Shown here piece by piece: positions 26,114 to 35,276 of a DNA stretch of 64,000 nt; position 1 is the stretch's first letter, and each line of letters begins with the position of its first letter. This DNA is from Pseudomonas floridensis (lineage in GTDB: Bacteria; Pseudomonadota; Gammaproteobacteria; Pseudomonadales; Pseudomonadaceae). The stretch covers positions 124,001-188,000 of the forward strand of contig NZ_MUIO01000002.1 in the NCBI RefSeq assembly GCF_002087235.1. The letters are read 5' to 3'. Both the position numbers and the translations under genes were made by a program. Below the pieces are notes generated by a model, which saw nothing but the letters and a program-made list of their open reading frames with translations, had not been told where the DNA came from and ran no database searches.

Positions 26114-27397
26114 ATGGCCAACACGCCCTATCCGCAGTCCTACTACGCTGCCTCGGCCAATTCGGCGCCTGACCGCCCAGCGCTGCACGGCGAGGTGGAA
26201 ACCGATGTGTGCATCATTGGCGCTGGCTACACAGGACTGTCCAGCGCACTGTTCCTTCTGGAGAACGGCTTCAAGGTCACGGTGCTGGAAGCCGCGAAGG
26301 TCGGATTCGGCGCCTCAGGCCGTAACGGCGGGCAGATCGTCAACAGTTACAGCCGTGACATCGATGTGATCGAGCGTACCGTGGGGCCGCGTCAGGCCCA
26401 GCTGCTGGGGCAGATGGCCTTCGAAGGCGCGGCAATCATTCGTGATCGGGTCTCGCGATACGGCATCCAGTGCGATCTGAAGGACGGCGGCGTTTTCGCG
26501 GCGCTGACCGGCAAACAGCTGGCCCACCTCGAAGCGCAGAAACGTCTGTGGGAACGCTACGGTCATTCGCAACTGGAATTGATGGACCAGCGCCGGATCA
26601 ACGAAGTGGTGGCCTGCGATCAGTACATCGGCGGACTGCTGGACATGAGCGGCGGCCATATTCACCCGCTCAACCTGGCACTGGGCGAAGCTGCCGCGGT
26701 TGAAACCCTCGGCGGGACGATTCATGAGCAATCGGCGGCGATCCGGATCGAACGCGGTGCCAGCCCGGTCGTGCATACGGCGCAGGGCAAAGTCCGCGCC
26801 AAATTCATCATCGTGGCGGGCAATGCCTACCTTGGCAATCTGGTGCCGGAGCTGGCTGCCAAATCCATGCCCTGCGGCACTCAAGTCATCACCACCGAGC
26901 CGTTGAGCGAGGACCTGGCCAGAACGCTGCTGCCACAGGATTATTGCGTCGAGGACTGTAATTATCTGCTCGACTACTACCGCCTCAGTGCTGACAAACG
27001 CCTGATTTTCGGCGGCGGTGTGGTGTACGGCGCGCGTGATCCGGCCAACATCGAAGCCATCATCCGGCCCAAGATGCTCAAGGCGTTCCCGCAGCTTAAA
27101 GACGTGAAGATCGACTACGCCTGGACCGGAAACTTCCTGCTGACCCTGTCCCGCCTGCCCCAGGTCGGACGCCTGGGTGACAACATCTACTACTCGCAAG
27201 GGTGCAGCGGCCATGGTGTGACCTATACGCATCTGGCGGGCAAAGTGCTGGCCGAAGCATTGCGCGGTCAGGCCGAGCGTTTCGACGCGTTCGCCGACCT
27301 GCCACACTACCCCTTCCCCGGCGGCCAGTTGCTGCGCACACCGATGACCGCACTGGGCGCCTGGTACTACAGCCTGCGTGACCGCCTGGGTTTCTGA
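26114..27397 (+). CDS. puuB: FAD-dependent amine oxidoreductase (gamma-glutamylputrescine oxidase-like)
   Basis: 427 residues, DAO family. The N-terminal dinucleotide-binding motif is CIIGAGYTGLSSALFLLENG, followed by FGASGRNGGQI, a signature of PuuB/OrdL enzymes. The C-terminal region has YYSQGCSGHGVTYTHLAGK. PuuB oxidises gamma-glutamylputrescine to the aldehyde with hydrogen peroxide release; other Pseudomonas paralogues act on related amines, so the substrate is not certain. The ATG at 26114 follows CGGAG and AGG. It is monocistronic and followed by a strong terminator. Confidence 0.82.
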   Translation: MANTPYPQSYYAASANSAPDRPALHGEVETDVCIIGAGYTGLSSALFLLENGFKVTVLEAAKVGFGASGRNGGQIVNSYSRDIDVIERTVGPRQAQLLGQMAFEGAAIIRDRVSRYGIQCDLKDGGVFAALTGKQLAHLEAQKRLWERYGHSQLELMDQRRINEVVACDQYIGGLLDMSGGHIHPLNLALGEAAAVETLGGTIHEQSAAIRIERGASPVVHTAQGKVRAKFIIVAGNAYLGNLVPELAAKSMPCGTQVITTEPLSEDLARTLLPQDYCVEDCNYLLDYYRLSADKRLIFGGGVVYGARDPANIEAIIRPKMLKAFPQLKDVKIDYAWTGNFLLTLSRLPQVGRLGDNIYYSQGCSGHGVTYTHLAGKVLAEALRGQAERFDAFADLPHYPFPGGQLLRTPMTALGAWYYSLRDRLGF

Positions 27398-27406
27398 CCG
27401 CATGGT

Positions 27407-27435
27407 AAAACGGCGCCTTTCGGGGCGCCGTTTTC
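27407..27435. terminator. Bidirectional Rho-independent terminator
   Basis: AAAACGGCGCC and GGCGCCGTTTT form a perfect stem with a TTTCGG loop between the convergent puuB-like and lipoprotein genes, serving both strands. Confidence 0.9.
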
Positions 27436-27451
27436 GTTCTCGATGTCTAAT

Positions 27452-28147
27452 TCATTTAACGGCGCGATTCAACGTCCGGATGGCCTCGCCTGCCGCCTGC
27501 TCCTGGCCGGCCTGGGACAACTCGGCCGCCGCCCTCAGCCAGCGCTGCGCATCGACCTGCGCAGGCAACTGTCGTGGTGACTGAATCAATACGGCCCAAC
27601 GACCGCCATCGTTCCAGGCGGAAACGAAGCTGCTGAAACTCATGACGTATCGCCGGTCCATGCCCACGTTGACCAACACGGTTTCCTTGACCCGGTTATA
27701 CCCTACCAGCACGGCGTAACGTGGCTGCTTCCAGAATGCCGATCCTTGAGAGAAGCGCAGCATGACCGGATAACCGGCCGACACCTGCGCCAACAGCGCA
27801 TGCAGGTCGCCATCCAGCGGATACACCATGAAGCCATATTCGCGCGCCACCTTGGGCATGTTCTGCTCGAGACGATCTTCAGCGCCCGGCAATTGCAGGG
27901 GTTTGTCCAGCAGCCCTGGCGTGGTCTGAACCTGCTGATTGGCAAGCATGCTGGCCAGCGCGCCCGGACCGCTCTGGTAAATGTTGCCCCGGAAGAACGG
28001 CACCGAGGTCAGCTCAACGCGATCCGGCAGGCTCTTGATCTGGGCGGTGACCAGGGATGTGCAGCCGGACAGGGCCAGTACCAGCGCAGCCACTAGCCAT
28101 GAACCCTTACCACGCACTGCGCTTGCGAAAATCGATGCCGACAACAT
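27452..28147 (-). CDS. Lipoprotein with peptidase C39-like domain lacking the catalytic Cys
   Basis: 231 residues. A lipoprotein signal ends in the lipobox LALSGC (Cys about residue 29). The following domain resembles C39-like bacteriocin-processing peptidases: QSGPGALASML corresponds to the Q-x-x-CGPAAL active-site region, but Ser stands where the Cys nucleophile is expected. The YPVMLRF and RYAVLVGYN segments match the His-containing part, without a clear HYVVV His. A C-terminal helical tail (about 185-231) resembles a tetratricopeptide helix pair. It is probably an inactive, membrane-anchored peptide-binding or scaffold protein. Confidence 0.75.
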   Translation of the reverse strand: MLSASIFASAVRGKGSWLVAALVLALSGCTSLVTAQIKSLPDRVELTSVPFFRGNIYQSGPGALASMLANQQVQTTPGLLDKPLQLPGAEDRLEQNMPKVAREYGFMVYPLDGDLHALLAQVSAGYPVMLRFSQGSAFWKQPRYAVLVGYNRVKETVLVNVGMDRRYVMSFSSFVSAWNDGGRWAVLIQSPRQLPAQVDAQRWLRAAAELSQAGQEQAAGEAIRTLNRAVK

Positions 28148-28369
28148 GCTCCCTCACTTCAACTGACATCGAGCAGTCACCGCTCGATTTGAGCGCTGAT
28201 CATAGAGCCCTCGACGCGCCGGGTATAGCGTTTGAGCACAGTGCCGTAAGCTGCATAGATCGAATCGTTCATACTAAAACGCCATTGGTCAATTAATCGC
28301 AACACACCCGGTACTAGACTGTCAGTTATCAGGAATGCAACACCAAAAGCAGGAAACGTGGAGGCACTT

Positions 28370-28558
28370 ATGAGCCTGGAACTGACAATCGTGATGCTGG
28401 TCGCCTCGTGGCTCGCCGTGGCCACTGCCATGCTGTGGGGTGTGATGCGCGTATCCCGTCGTCATCATTCTCACACGGTGACCCCGCCTGCCCCGCCACG
28501 CGTGAAGCCGGAACGGCAGTCAAGGGTCCGTCCCGTCACGGTGCATCGAGCGGTGTAA
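28370..28558 (+). CDS. Small single-span membrane protein
   Basis: 62 residues. One hydrophobic helix (about 4-26, LTIVMLVASWLAVATAMLWG) is followed by a basic, His/Pro/Arg-rich tail that should lie in the cytoplasm. The ATG at 28370 has GGAGG at a good distance; a start four codons earlier is less likely. Family unknown. It is followed by a perfect terminator, which supports it being a real gene. Confidence 0.7.
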   Translation: MSLELTIVMLVASWLAVATAMLWGVMRVSRRHHSHTVTPPAPPRVKPERQSRVRPVTVHRAV

Positions 28559-28585
28559 GCGCAGGCTTTTCATGGGCCTGAAATG

Positions 28586-28624
28586 CAAAGCGGTCGACCC
28601 GGTTATCCGGGTCGACCGTTTTTC
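28586..28624. terminator. Bidirectional Rho-independent terminator
   Basis: A perfect 12-bp stem CGGTCGACCCGG / CCGGGTCGACCG with TTAT loop is followed by a T run. It lies between the small membrane protein and the convergent terC gene. Confidence 0.9.
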
Positions 28625-28638
28625 ATTGCAGCGGACTG

Positions 28639-29397
28639 TCAGACGGCGGAAGCCTGACGGGCCGCTTTTTTGCGCTTGGCCTTGCGGACCATCATGTTCA
28701 AGCCCTCGATCGCGGCCGAGAAGGTCATAGCGGCGTAAATATAGCCTTTTGGAACATGAGCACCGAAGCCTTCGGCAATCAGCGTCATACCAATCATGAT
28801 CAGGAAGCCCAGGGCCAGCATGACCACTGTCGGGTTCTCGTTGATGAATTTCGCCAGCGGGTTGGCGGCCACCAGCATCACGATCACAGCAGTCACGACA
28901 GCGATAATCATGATCGGCAAGTGCTCGGTCATGCCTACGGCAGTGATGATGCTGTCGATGGAGAACACCAGGTCCAGCATCAGGATCTGCACGATTGCGC
29001 TACCCATGGTCAGCGCGACAGTGGAGCTGAGGGTTTTCTCTTCCTCGGTCTTGACGTCCATGCTGTGATGAATTTCCGTCGTCGCCTTCCAGACCAGGAA
29101 CAGACCACCCGCAATCAGGATCATGTCTTTCCAAGAGAAGGCCTGGCCAAACATGTCGAACACCGGCTCGGTCAACTGCACGATATACGCCACGGTACTC
29201 AGCAGGCCCAGACGCATGATCAGCGCCATGCCGATACCCAACTGTCTGGCCTTGTGACGCTGATGTTCCGGCAGCTTGTTGGTGATGATCGAGATGAAGA
29301 TCAGGTTATCGATACCCAATACGACTTCCATCACGACCAGCGTCGCCAGTGCAATCCAGGCGGCTGGACTTGTCGCGAGTTCCAATAGGTATTCCAT
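28639..29397 (-). CDS. TerC-family integral membrane protein
   Basis: 252 residues with seven predicted membrane helices. The family signatures [11 protein letters not shown] in helix 1 and [15 protein letters not shown] in helix 5 each carry conserved acidic residues within the membrane. TerC proteins are linked to metal-ion (Mn2+) efflux and metalation of exported proteins in other bacteria. The C-terminal tail is basic ([10 protein letters not shown]). A small lipoprotein gene lies 38 bases upstream on the same strand and may be co-transcribed. Confidence 0.9.
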   Translation of the reverse strand: MEYLLELATSPAAWIALATLVVMEVVLGIDNLIFISIITNKLPEHQRHKARQLGIGMALIMRLGLLSTVAYIVQLTEPVFDMFGQAFSWKDMILIAGGLFLVWKATTEIHHSMDVKTEEEKTLSSTVALTMGSAIVQILMLDLVFSIDSIITAVGMTEHLPIMIIAVVTAVIVMLVAANPLAKFINENPTVVMLALGFLIMIGMTLIAEGFGAHVPKGYIYAAMTFSAAIEGLNMMVRKAKRKKAARQASAV

Positions 29398-29435
29398 AGA
29401 TCACTGCCCTGCCTGAGCCAATAGTTGAACGAACG

Positions 29436-29678
29436 TTAGATGTCTTTACCGGATTTACTGTCTGATTCAGCGGAGCTTTGTGGCGCTTCCAATACTGAAA
29501 GTTCCCGCTTGGTCTCATCGAGCGCCTTGGTGGCGGCCTGATGGGTGTCGTCGATTGCCTGCCTGGCTGACTCGGCGGCCGTGTCCAGCATCTGTTTAGA
29601 GGACGACTCTATCTGATCGCACCCTGCCATTACCAACAGCGAAGCGGTCAAAAGTACAGCGCAAAATGATTTTTTCAT
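29436..29678 (-). CDS. Small lipoprotein
   Basis: 80 residues. The signal peptide MKKSFCAVLLTASLLVMAGC ends in a lipobox with the lipidated Cys at about residue 20. The mature part is a single predicted amphipathic helix rich in Ala, Glu, Asp and Lys (about 25-65), followed by a polar Ser/Asp tail. It has the look of a periplasmic helical stress or envelope lipoprotein of unknown function. The start at 29678 places the signal correctly. Confidence 0.8.
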   Translation of the reverse strand: MKKSFCAVLLTASLLVMAGCDQIESSSKQMLDTAAESARQAIDDTHQAATKALDETKRELSVLEAPQSSAESDSKSGKDI

Positions 29679-29809
29679 GTGTCCCTCGATAGGCAAGGCC
29701 GGACGCGCTTCCGGTCCGGCGTTGGAAGGGCATTCTAAGGAAGCTGAAACATCAGGAAAATTCGATTTTATAAGCGATATACTTCGGCTTTAACGAATCG
29801 GCGATCATT

Positions 29810-30724
29810 ATGCTCAATTACCGTCAGTTGCATTACTTCTGGGTCGTGGCCAAGACCGGCAGCATCGTGCGCGCCTGCGAGCAGTTGAACCTCACACCCC
29901 AGACCGTCAGCGGCCAGATCAGCCTGCTGGAAACGACCTTGGGCGTGGATCTTTTCCAGCGAGTGGGCCGACAACTGGAAATGACCGAAGCCGGTCGCAT
30001 GGCACTCCCCTATGCCGAGCAGATGTTTCAACTGGGCAACGAGCTGGAAACGCTGTTGAGCTCGCGGCCCGACGAACAGCAACTGCTGTTCCGGATCGGC
30101 GTTGCGGATGTGGTGCCCAAATCCATCGTGTACCACCTGATCGCGCCGACCATGAATCTTGATGAGTCGATCCGCATCACCTGCCGCGAAGACAAGCTTG
30201 AACGGCTACTGGCGGATCTGGCGATCCAGCGTCTGGATATGGTGATTTCCGACAGCCCGATGCCGCCTCACCTCGACATCAAGGGACACAGCCAGAAGCT
30301 GGGAGAATGCGGCGTAAGCTTTTTTGCGACCCGGGAAATGGCTGAGCGCATCGGCAACGACTTCCCCCAGTGCATGCACGGCGCGCCCTTGCTGATTCCT
30401 GGCCAGGACACCGTGGTGCGCGGGCGATTGATGCGCTGGTTTAATGACCTGAAGATCCAGCCGCGTATCGTCGGCGAGTTCGATGACAGCGCGCTGATGA
30501 AAGCTTTCGGCAAGTCGGGCAGCGGCTTGTTCGTGGCACCCAGCGTGATCGCTGACGAGGTGCGGAGCCAGTATGGCGTGGACATGATCGGCCAGACCGA
30601 CGCGGTGACCGAGTCGTTCTATACGATCACGGTCGAGCGAAAGGTCCGGCACCCCGGCGTTGTCGCCATTGCCGAAGGTGCGCGCACTACCTTGTTCACC
30701 GATAGCATTCAGGCCGGGCTTTGA
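29810..30724 (+). CDS. nhaR: LysR-type transcriptional activator NhaR
   Basis: 304 residues. The N-terminal winged helix-turn-helix LNYRQLHYFWVVAKTGSIVRA and LTPQTVSGQISLLE is characteristic of NhaR rather than generic LysR regulators. The C-terminal effector domain has the two-subdomain periplasmic-binding fold. In enterobacteria NhaR senses Na+ and activates the nhaA antiporter; no antiporter gene lies here, so its targets are elsewhere. It overlaps the convergent transporter gene by 16 bases. Confidence 0.85.
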   Translation: MLNYRQLHYFWVVAKTGSIVRACEQLNLTPQTVSGQISLLETTLGVDLFQRVGRQLEMTEAGRMALPYAEQMFQLGNELETLLSSRPDEQQLLFRIGVADVVPKSIVYHLIAPTMNLDESIRITCREDKLERLLADLAIQRLDMVISDSPMPPHLDIKGHSQKLGECGVSFFATREMAERIGNDFPQCMHGAPLLIPGQDTVVRGRLMRWFNDLKIQPRIVGEFDDSALMKAFGKSGSGLFVAPSVIADEVRSQYGVDMIGQTDAVTESFYTITVERKVRHPGVVAIAEGARTTLFTDSIQAGL

Positions 30725-31863
30725 ACCGGCCTGCCCTTCATCAGCAGCCAGGCCAGCACGATCGCCAGAGAGATGATGCCTGCGGCAGCGAAGCCCAGTT
30801 TGCCGAGTCCCAGATGATCAATTACCCGGCCACCGACGACCGCGCCGATGCCGATCCCCATATTGGCGCCGGCGATGTTCAGTGACGCGGCGAAGGCAGG
30901 TGCTTGAGGTGCGGCTTTGATCAAGCGTACATGGCTGACCAGAAACAGCGCCGCCTGGGTCAGGCCCCATACGGCCAGGGCAAGCGCCAGAGCAATGTAG
31001 GAATGGATGCTCGGCACCACGGCCACCATACCGAGCACCATAAAAGCGCAGAACGCCATGCTGGCAATCAGCGGATGGCGATCCACCATGCGCCCGCCCA
31101 GTGAGTTGCCGAGCAACCCCACGGCGCCGAAGCCCATCAGGCACCAGCCCACCAGCGTGCCATCGAAACCGGCCAGACGCTCCAGCATGTCAGCCAGATA
31201 GGTGTAGGCCGTGAACATGCCACTGAACACCAATACGGAGAGCAGCACGTGGCCCTGCATCAGCGGGCTGCGCAGGATGCCGAACTGACTGAGGATCGAA
31301 ACCGGCTCTTTGCGGATAATCGTTTTGGGCAGGTACATCGTCAGCAGCAGCGCCTTGGCGAAGGCCAGCAGTGACAACACCGCAAACGCCGAGCGCCAGC
31401 CGAACGTATCGGAAATCAGCGTACCAACGGGGATGCCGAACACTGTGGCGCAGACGATGCCGAAACCGATTCTGGCGATAGCCCGTCCGGCGAACTCGGG
31501 TCCTACGATATCCACGGCGGTTTCACTGGCCAGCGCCCAGAACACCGGCAGGCCCAGCGCAGGAATCAGCCTCGCGATCCCCATCACCGCAATAGTGGGG
31601 GCCAATGCGGCCAGTGTATTCGACAGCCCGAACAGAATCAGGATGCCGACAAACAGTCGCTTGCGATCAAAACGCGCGCAATAGGCGGTCAGAAACGGAC
31701 CGAACGCAGCAACCGTGAAGGCGAACAGTGTCACCAGCAGCCCCGCTTGAGACACGGAGACCTTCAGGTCGCGGGCCATGGCAGGCAAAAGGCCGACGAT
31801 CACGAACTCTGTGGTCAGCACGGTGAATCCGGCAGCCGACAACAGCAGAATAGGCAGTAGCAT
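30709..31863 (-). CDS. Major facilitator superfamily transporter (DHA1/AraJ type)
   Basis: 384 residues with 12 predicted membrane helices. The helix 2-3 loop carries the MFS motif as YCARFDRKRLFVG, and the second half repeats it as GGRMVDRHPLIAS. The N-terminus (FVIVGLLPAMARDLKVSVSQAG) is like AraJ/NepI-type exporters of sugars, purines or drugs. The ATG at 31861-31863 has TGGAG upstream. Substrate unknown. Confidence 0.85.
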   Translation of the reverse strand: MLLPILLLSAAGFTVLTTEFVIVGLLPAMARDLKVSVSQAGLLVTLFAFTVAAFGPFLTAYCARFDRKRLFVGILILFGLSNTLAALAPTIAVMGIARLIPALGLPVFWALASETAVDIVGPEFAGRAIARIGFGIVCATVFGIPVGTLISDTFGWRSAFAVLSLLAFAKALLLTMYLPKTIIRKEPVSILSQFGILRSPLMQGHVLLSVLVFSGMFTAYTYLADMLERLAGFDGTLVGWCLMGFGAVGLLGNSLGGRMVDRHPLIASMAFCAFMVLGMVAVVPSIHSYIALALALAVWGLTQAALFLVSHVRLIKAAPQAPAFAASLNIAGANMGIGIGAVVGGRVIDHLGLGKLGFAAAGIISLAIVLAWLLMKGRPVQSPA

Positions 31864-32016
31864 GAAAACTCCAGAACAACGACACAGGCCCATCCAGAGG
31901 ATGCGCCTGCAAACACAGGTAACGAACAGTCGCGATATGACGCGGATCAGGTGTCATCGAACGCGCGGGACGCAGGCGACGACACCCGCAGGGGGCGGTA
32001 ACGGGGGTGAATGGCC

Positions 32017-32526
32017 TTAGAACTTGCCCATGAAATCACGCTTGCCGATCTCCACACCATTGTGGCGCAGCAGGTCGTAAGCAGTGGTGACATGGAAGAA
32101 GAACTGCGGCAAGGCGTAGCTCAGCAAATAAGCCTGACCGTTCAGACGACGCTCCTTATCGGTGCCGGGACGCAGAACGATTTCGATACTTTCGTTGCCA
32201 TCCACTTGCTCGGGCTTGATACCGCCAATGAACTCCAGTGTCCGGGCCAGCAACGCCTGCAACTCGGCAAAGGAAGTCTCGTTGTCTTCGTACTGCGGAA
32301 TTTCGATCCCGGCCAGACGCGCCGAAGCGCCTTTGGCAAAATCCACGGCAATCTGCACCTGGCGTGTGAACGGCAGCATGTCCGGAAACAGACGAGCCTG
32401 CAGCAATGCAGGCGGCTGGATTTTCTTCTCGGTCGCGTGGGCTTCAGCTTTGCTCAGAACATCACTCAGGGCGTTGAGCATTTGCTGGAAGACTGGAATC
32501 GAAGCGGCGTACAGGGAAATAGACAT
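32017..32526 (-). CDS. DUF1993 family protein
   Basis: 169 residues, cytosolic, predicted all-helical. It resembles the DUF1993 family, related in fold to DinB-like four-helix bundles: SISLYAASIPVFQQMLNALS at the N-terminus and QFFFHVTTAYDLLRHNGVEIGKRDF at the C-terminus, including the His of the family. Function unknown. AGGA precedes the ATG at 32524-32526; an upstream in-frame extension is unlikely. Confidence 0.82.
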   Translation of the reverse strand: MSISLYAASIPVFQQMLNALSDVLSKAEAHATEKKIQPPALLQARLFPDMLPFTRQVQIAVDFAKGASARLAGIEIPQYEDNETSFAELQALLARTLEFIGGIKPEQVDGNESIEIVLRPGTDKERRLNGQAYLLSYALPQFFFHVTTAYDLLRHNGVEIGKRDFMGKF

Positions 32527-32703
32527 GACATATCCTGAATGAGAAAGGCGCAATTATAGACCTGACAGGGGTCGAAGGCCGTGAGTCTTTTCGCAGAGAA
32601 CGTTTGCAAAGATTTTTTCAGAGCGCTGCACAGGCACTGGGCACTGGCAAAAAACCGCAACACCTCATAGGCTGATCCACCGCCATCACCCAGGGAAGCG
32701 TCC

Positions 32704-33363
32704 ATGTCCACCGAACCCTCTTCGACCGAAGCATCCGAGACCGTGCAACTCAACAGCACTGAAGTACGCATTCTGGGCTGCCTGATCGAAAAGCAGGCCA
32801 CACACCCTGAAACCTACCCCCTGACCCTCAATGCGCTGGTGCTGGCCTGCAATCAGAAAACCAGTCGTGATCCGGTCATGAACCTGACGCAGGGTCAGGT
32901 CGGTCAGAGTCTGCGCGCGCTGGAAGGCCGTGGCCTGACGCGTCTGGTGATGGGCAGCCGCGCCGACCGCTGGGAGCACAGGGTCGACAAGAGTCTGGAA
33001 CTGGTGCCCGCACAGGTCATTCTGACCGGACTGCTTCTGCTGCGCGGTCCGCAGACAGTAAACGAACTGCTGACCCGCAGCCAGCGCATGCATGACTTTG
33101 AGGAGGCCGAGCAGGTCGTCCACCAACTGGAGCGTCTGATCGCGAGAAACCTGGCGATGCTGGTGCCACGTCAGTCGGGCCAGCGTGAAGATCGCTACAT
33201 GCACACACTGGGTGATCCCGATGATCTGCAGGCGCTGCTCGCCCAGCGCCAGAGCGCGCCGGACCGCACGGCAACCAGCGCGGCTTCGAATGAGCGCATT
33301 GATGAACTGGAGGCACGCGTTGCCGCCCTCGAAGCACGCCTGGCACAGCTCGAACAGCCGTGA
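32704..33363 (+). CDS. yceH: YceH/DUF480 family protein
   Basis: 219 residues. The N-terminal DUF480 winged-helix region starts with [26 protein letters not shown], a very characteristic YceH sequence, with a second winged helix at about 90-170. A C-terminal coiled coil (about 195-218, [16 protein letters not shown]) may mediate oligomerisation. Function is not established in Pseudomonas. It ends 18 bases before the convergent shikimate-dehydrogenase-like gene. Confidence 0.9.
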   Translation: MSTEPSSTEASETVQLNSTEVRILGCLIEKQATHPETYPLTLNALVLACNQKTSRDPVMNLTQGQVGQSLRALEGRGLTRLVMGSRADRWEHRVDKSLELVPAQVILTGLLLLRGPQTVNELLTRSQRMHDFEEAEQVVHQLERLIARNLAMLVPRQSGQREDRYMHTLGDPDDLQALLAQRQSAPDRTATSAASNERIDELEARVAALEARLAQLEQP

Positions 33364-33381
33364 AATGTTCAGACTGGCGGA

Positions 33382-34194
33382 TCAGCCTCGGGCGAAGGCC
33401 GCCGCTTTGCGATACTGCTCATCGGTCGGTCGAACACCGGTGTACAGCACGAACTGCTCCAGCGCCTGAATCGCCGCCACCTCATCACCGCTGATCACGC
33501 GCTTGTCCAGACGGCGGGCGGCCTGGATCAGCGGAGTGTCGGCAGGCGTTGCCACCACATCGAAAACCGTCGTGGCTGCCGCGATGGCTTGCTCGTCGAA
33601 TGCCAACTCGTCGGCCTGAGGCCCCGCCATGCCCAGTGGCGTGACATTGACCAGCAGCGGCGGCCGCTCATCGCCAAGCGCGGCCTGCCAACGAAACCCG
33701 CAGGCCTTGGCCAGACGCCGACCGGCCTGCTCGTTGCGCGCCACGATCAAGCCGTCGGTAAAACCTGCGTCGCGTAATGCAAAGGCAACGGCCTTGGCCA
33801 TGCCACCGCTGCCGCGCAGGGCGAACGCGGTGTGCGGCACTACATGGCTCTGCATGAGTTGAGCGACCGCGATGTAGTCAGTATTGAACGCCTTGAGGTG
33901 CCCGTCGGTATTGACGATGGTGTTGATCGACTGAATAGCGGCCGCCGAGGCATCCAGTTCATCGACCAGTGCTATGCAGTCTTCCTTGAACGGCATCGAG
34001 ACGGCACTGCCGCGAATGCCCAGCGCCCGAATCCCGGCAACGGCGGCGCTCAGATCGTTCGGCGCGAAGGCTTTGTAGTAGAAGTTCAGGCCCAACTGTT
34101 CGTAGAGATGGTTATGGAAGCGCACACCGAAGTTTCCCGGACGCGCAGCCATGGACATGCACAGCAACGTGTCCTTGTTGGCAGTGACAAGCAT
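33382..34194 (-). CDS. Shikimate 5-dehydrogenase-like protein
   Basis: 270 residues. An AroE-like fold: the substrate-binding half has GSAVSMPFKEDCIALVDELD and an SINTIVN segment, and the NADP-binding half has LRGSGGMAKAVAFALRDAG. It is closer to the SDH-L/HI0607 group than to biosynthetic AroE, in which the N-terminal SLSP substrate motif is conserved; here that region reads KPGN-like (ARPGNFGVRFHN). Those paralogues have weak shikimate activity, so the role may lie in a different pathway. Confidence 0.82.
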   Translation of the reverse strand: MLVTANKDTLLCMSMAARPGNFGVRFHNHLYEQLGLNFYYKAFAPNDLSAAVAGIRALGIRGSAVSMPFKEDCIALVDELDASAAAIQSINTIVNTDGHLKAFNTDYIAVAQLMQSHVVPHTAFALRGSGGMAKAVAFALRDAGFTDGLIVARNEQAGRRLAKACGFRWQAALGDERPPLLVNVTPLGMAGPQADELAFDEQAIAAATTVFDVVATPADTPLIQAARRLDKRVISGDEVAAIQALEQFVLYTGVRPTDEQYRKAAAFARG

Positions 34195-34421
34195 GCTTTC
34201 CCCCTAAATGGTATTGGATTAAACCTGTGCGCCAGGCGTAAACTCCGCCTGGCCGGCAACCGCAAAAAAGTTGCTCAGGCGATTTGTATGGAAAGTACCT
34301 TACATAAAATTTACTCAACGATTTCGCAGTTTTTTACAAATTCGATGTCTTAGAGTTATCCCGTGGCAGTGCTTGAGAGTAATGCAGGCCCGCGACAACG
34401 GGTTGAGAGCGAGGAACACTC

Positions 34422-34778
34422 ATGATTCGTCAAATCCCCAAGATTGCCTTGTTTATAGGTGCGCTGGCCCTTGCAGGCCAGGCGAACGCCGATCATCGTG
34501 GCTGGGGTGGCCCTGCCGTGGTGGGTGCCCTGGTGGGTGCGGCCGTGGTAGGCGCAGCGGTTTCGTCCAGCCGTGACAGAACGGTCTACGTCGAGCGTCA
34601 GCCGGTCTACTACCAGCAGCCTGCGCAGGTCTACTACGCGCCACCACCACCTCCACCGGTGGTGTATTACCAGCCAGCCTATGAAGTGGTAGAACGCTAC
34701 CCGGCACCGCCGCCTGGCTACTATCGCCACTACGGTCCGCCTCCAGGCTACTACGGCCCACCCCGCGGCCGCTGGTAA
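34422..34778 (+). CDS. Secreted Tyr/Pro-rich small protein
   Basis: 118 residues. A Sec signal peptide (residues 1-23, cleavage after QANA) is followed by a short Gly/Ala-zipper segment (VVGALVGAAVVGAAVSS) and a long Tyr/Pro-rich tail with PPPPPP and repeated PPPGYY units. Such tails occur in envelope-associated glycine-zipper proteins. The zipper could insert in the outer membrane. Function unknown. A strong terminator follows. Confidence 0.82.
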   Translation: MIRQIPKIALFIGALALAGQANADHRGWGGPAVVGALVGAAVVGAAVSSSRDRTVYVERQPVYYQQPAQVYYAPPPPPPVVYYQPAYEVVERYPAPPPGYYRHYGPPPGYYGPPRGRW

Positions 34779-34786
34779 TTGCTGAT

Positions 34787-34816
34787 GAAAAACCCGCCTT
34801 CGCCGGCGGGTTTTTT
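34787..34816 (+). terminator. Rho-independent terminator
   Basis: AAAAACCCGCC and GGCGGGTTTTTT form a stem with a short TTCGCC loop and T6 tail, 9 bases after the stop of the Tyr/Pro-rich gene. Confidence 0.9.
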
Positions 34817-34953
34817 CATTTCTTGCGCACACCTGCATTCACCACGACAACCCGACCTACCCTCGTTCCCGTCAATGACGACTATTGAGAACGTCGATTT
34901 CTGCGCACGTCGATCGCGCCGTACAGTAGCGCCATGGATTGATGGAGGTCGCT

Positions 34954-35136
34954 ATGAACAACGTTCAAATCATGTCGGTGGTAGGCAGTGCAGTTCCGGC
35001 TCCGCTCAGAGAGCGCGGTTTGCTGGCGTGCTGGTACCTGATTCAGGATGGTGAACCTGTCAGCGGCCCCTTCGCGTCACTGCCGGTGGCCCAGGCTTTT
35101 TCCGAGGAACTGAAAAGTCGCGTCCTCGATAGCTGA
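34954..35136 (+). CDS. Small conserved-looking hypothetical protein
   Basis: 60 residues, soluble, no recognised domain. It contains LACWYLIQDGEPVSGPFASLPVAQAF, which resembles short Pseudomonas proteins with a GYF/DUF-like compact fold, but I cannot assign a family. A strong GGAGG precedes the ATG at 34954 and a terminator follows the gene, which supports expression. Confidence 0.65.
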   Translation: MNNVQIMSVVGSAVPAPLRERGLLACWYLIQDGEPVSGPFASLPVAQAFSEELKSRVLDS

Positions 35137-35185
35137 TGCCCTGCCGCCATAGAAACCTCATGCGTTGCTCCGCAACTCTCCCTTG

Positions 35186-35212
35186 ACCGCATCCTTTGAT
35201 GCGGTTTTTTTT
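35186..35212 (+). terminator. Rho-independent terminator
   Basis: An 8-bp stem ACCGCATC / GATGCGGT with CTTT loop is followed by a run of T residues, about 50 bases after the small hypothetical gene. Confidence 0.88.
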
Positions 35213-35276
35213 GCATGAAACAAATGCGGTAAGGCCCCGTTCGCCCCCCATTCCTCGCCCAAAGGCGTGAACGCTG

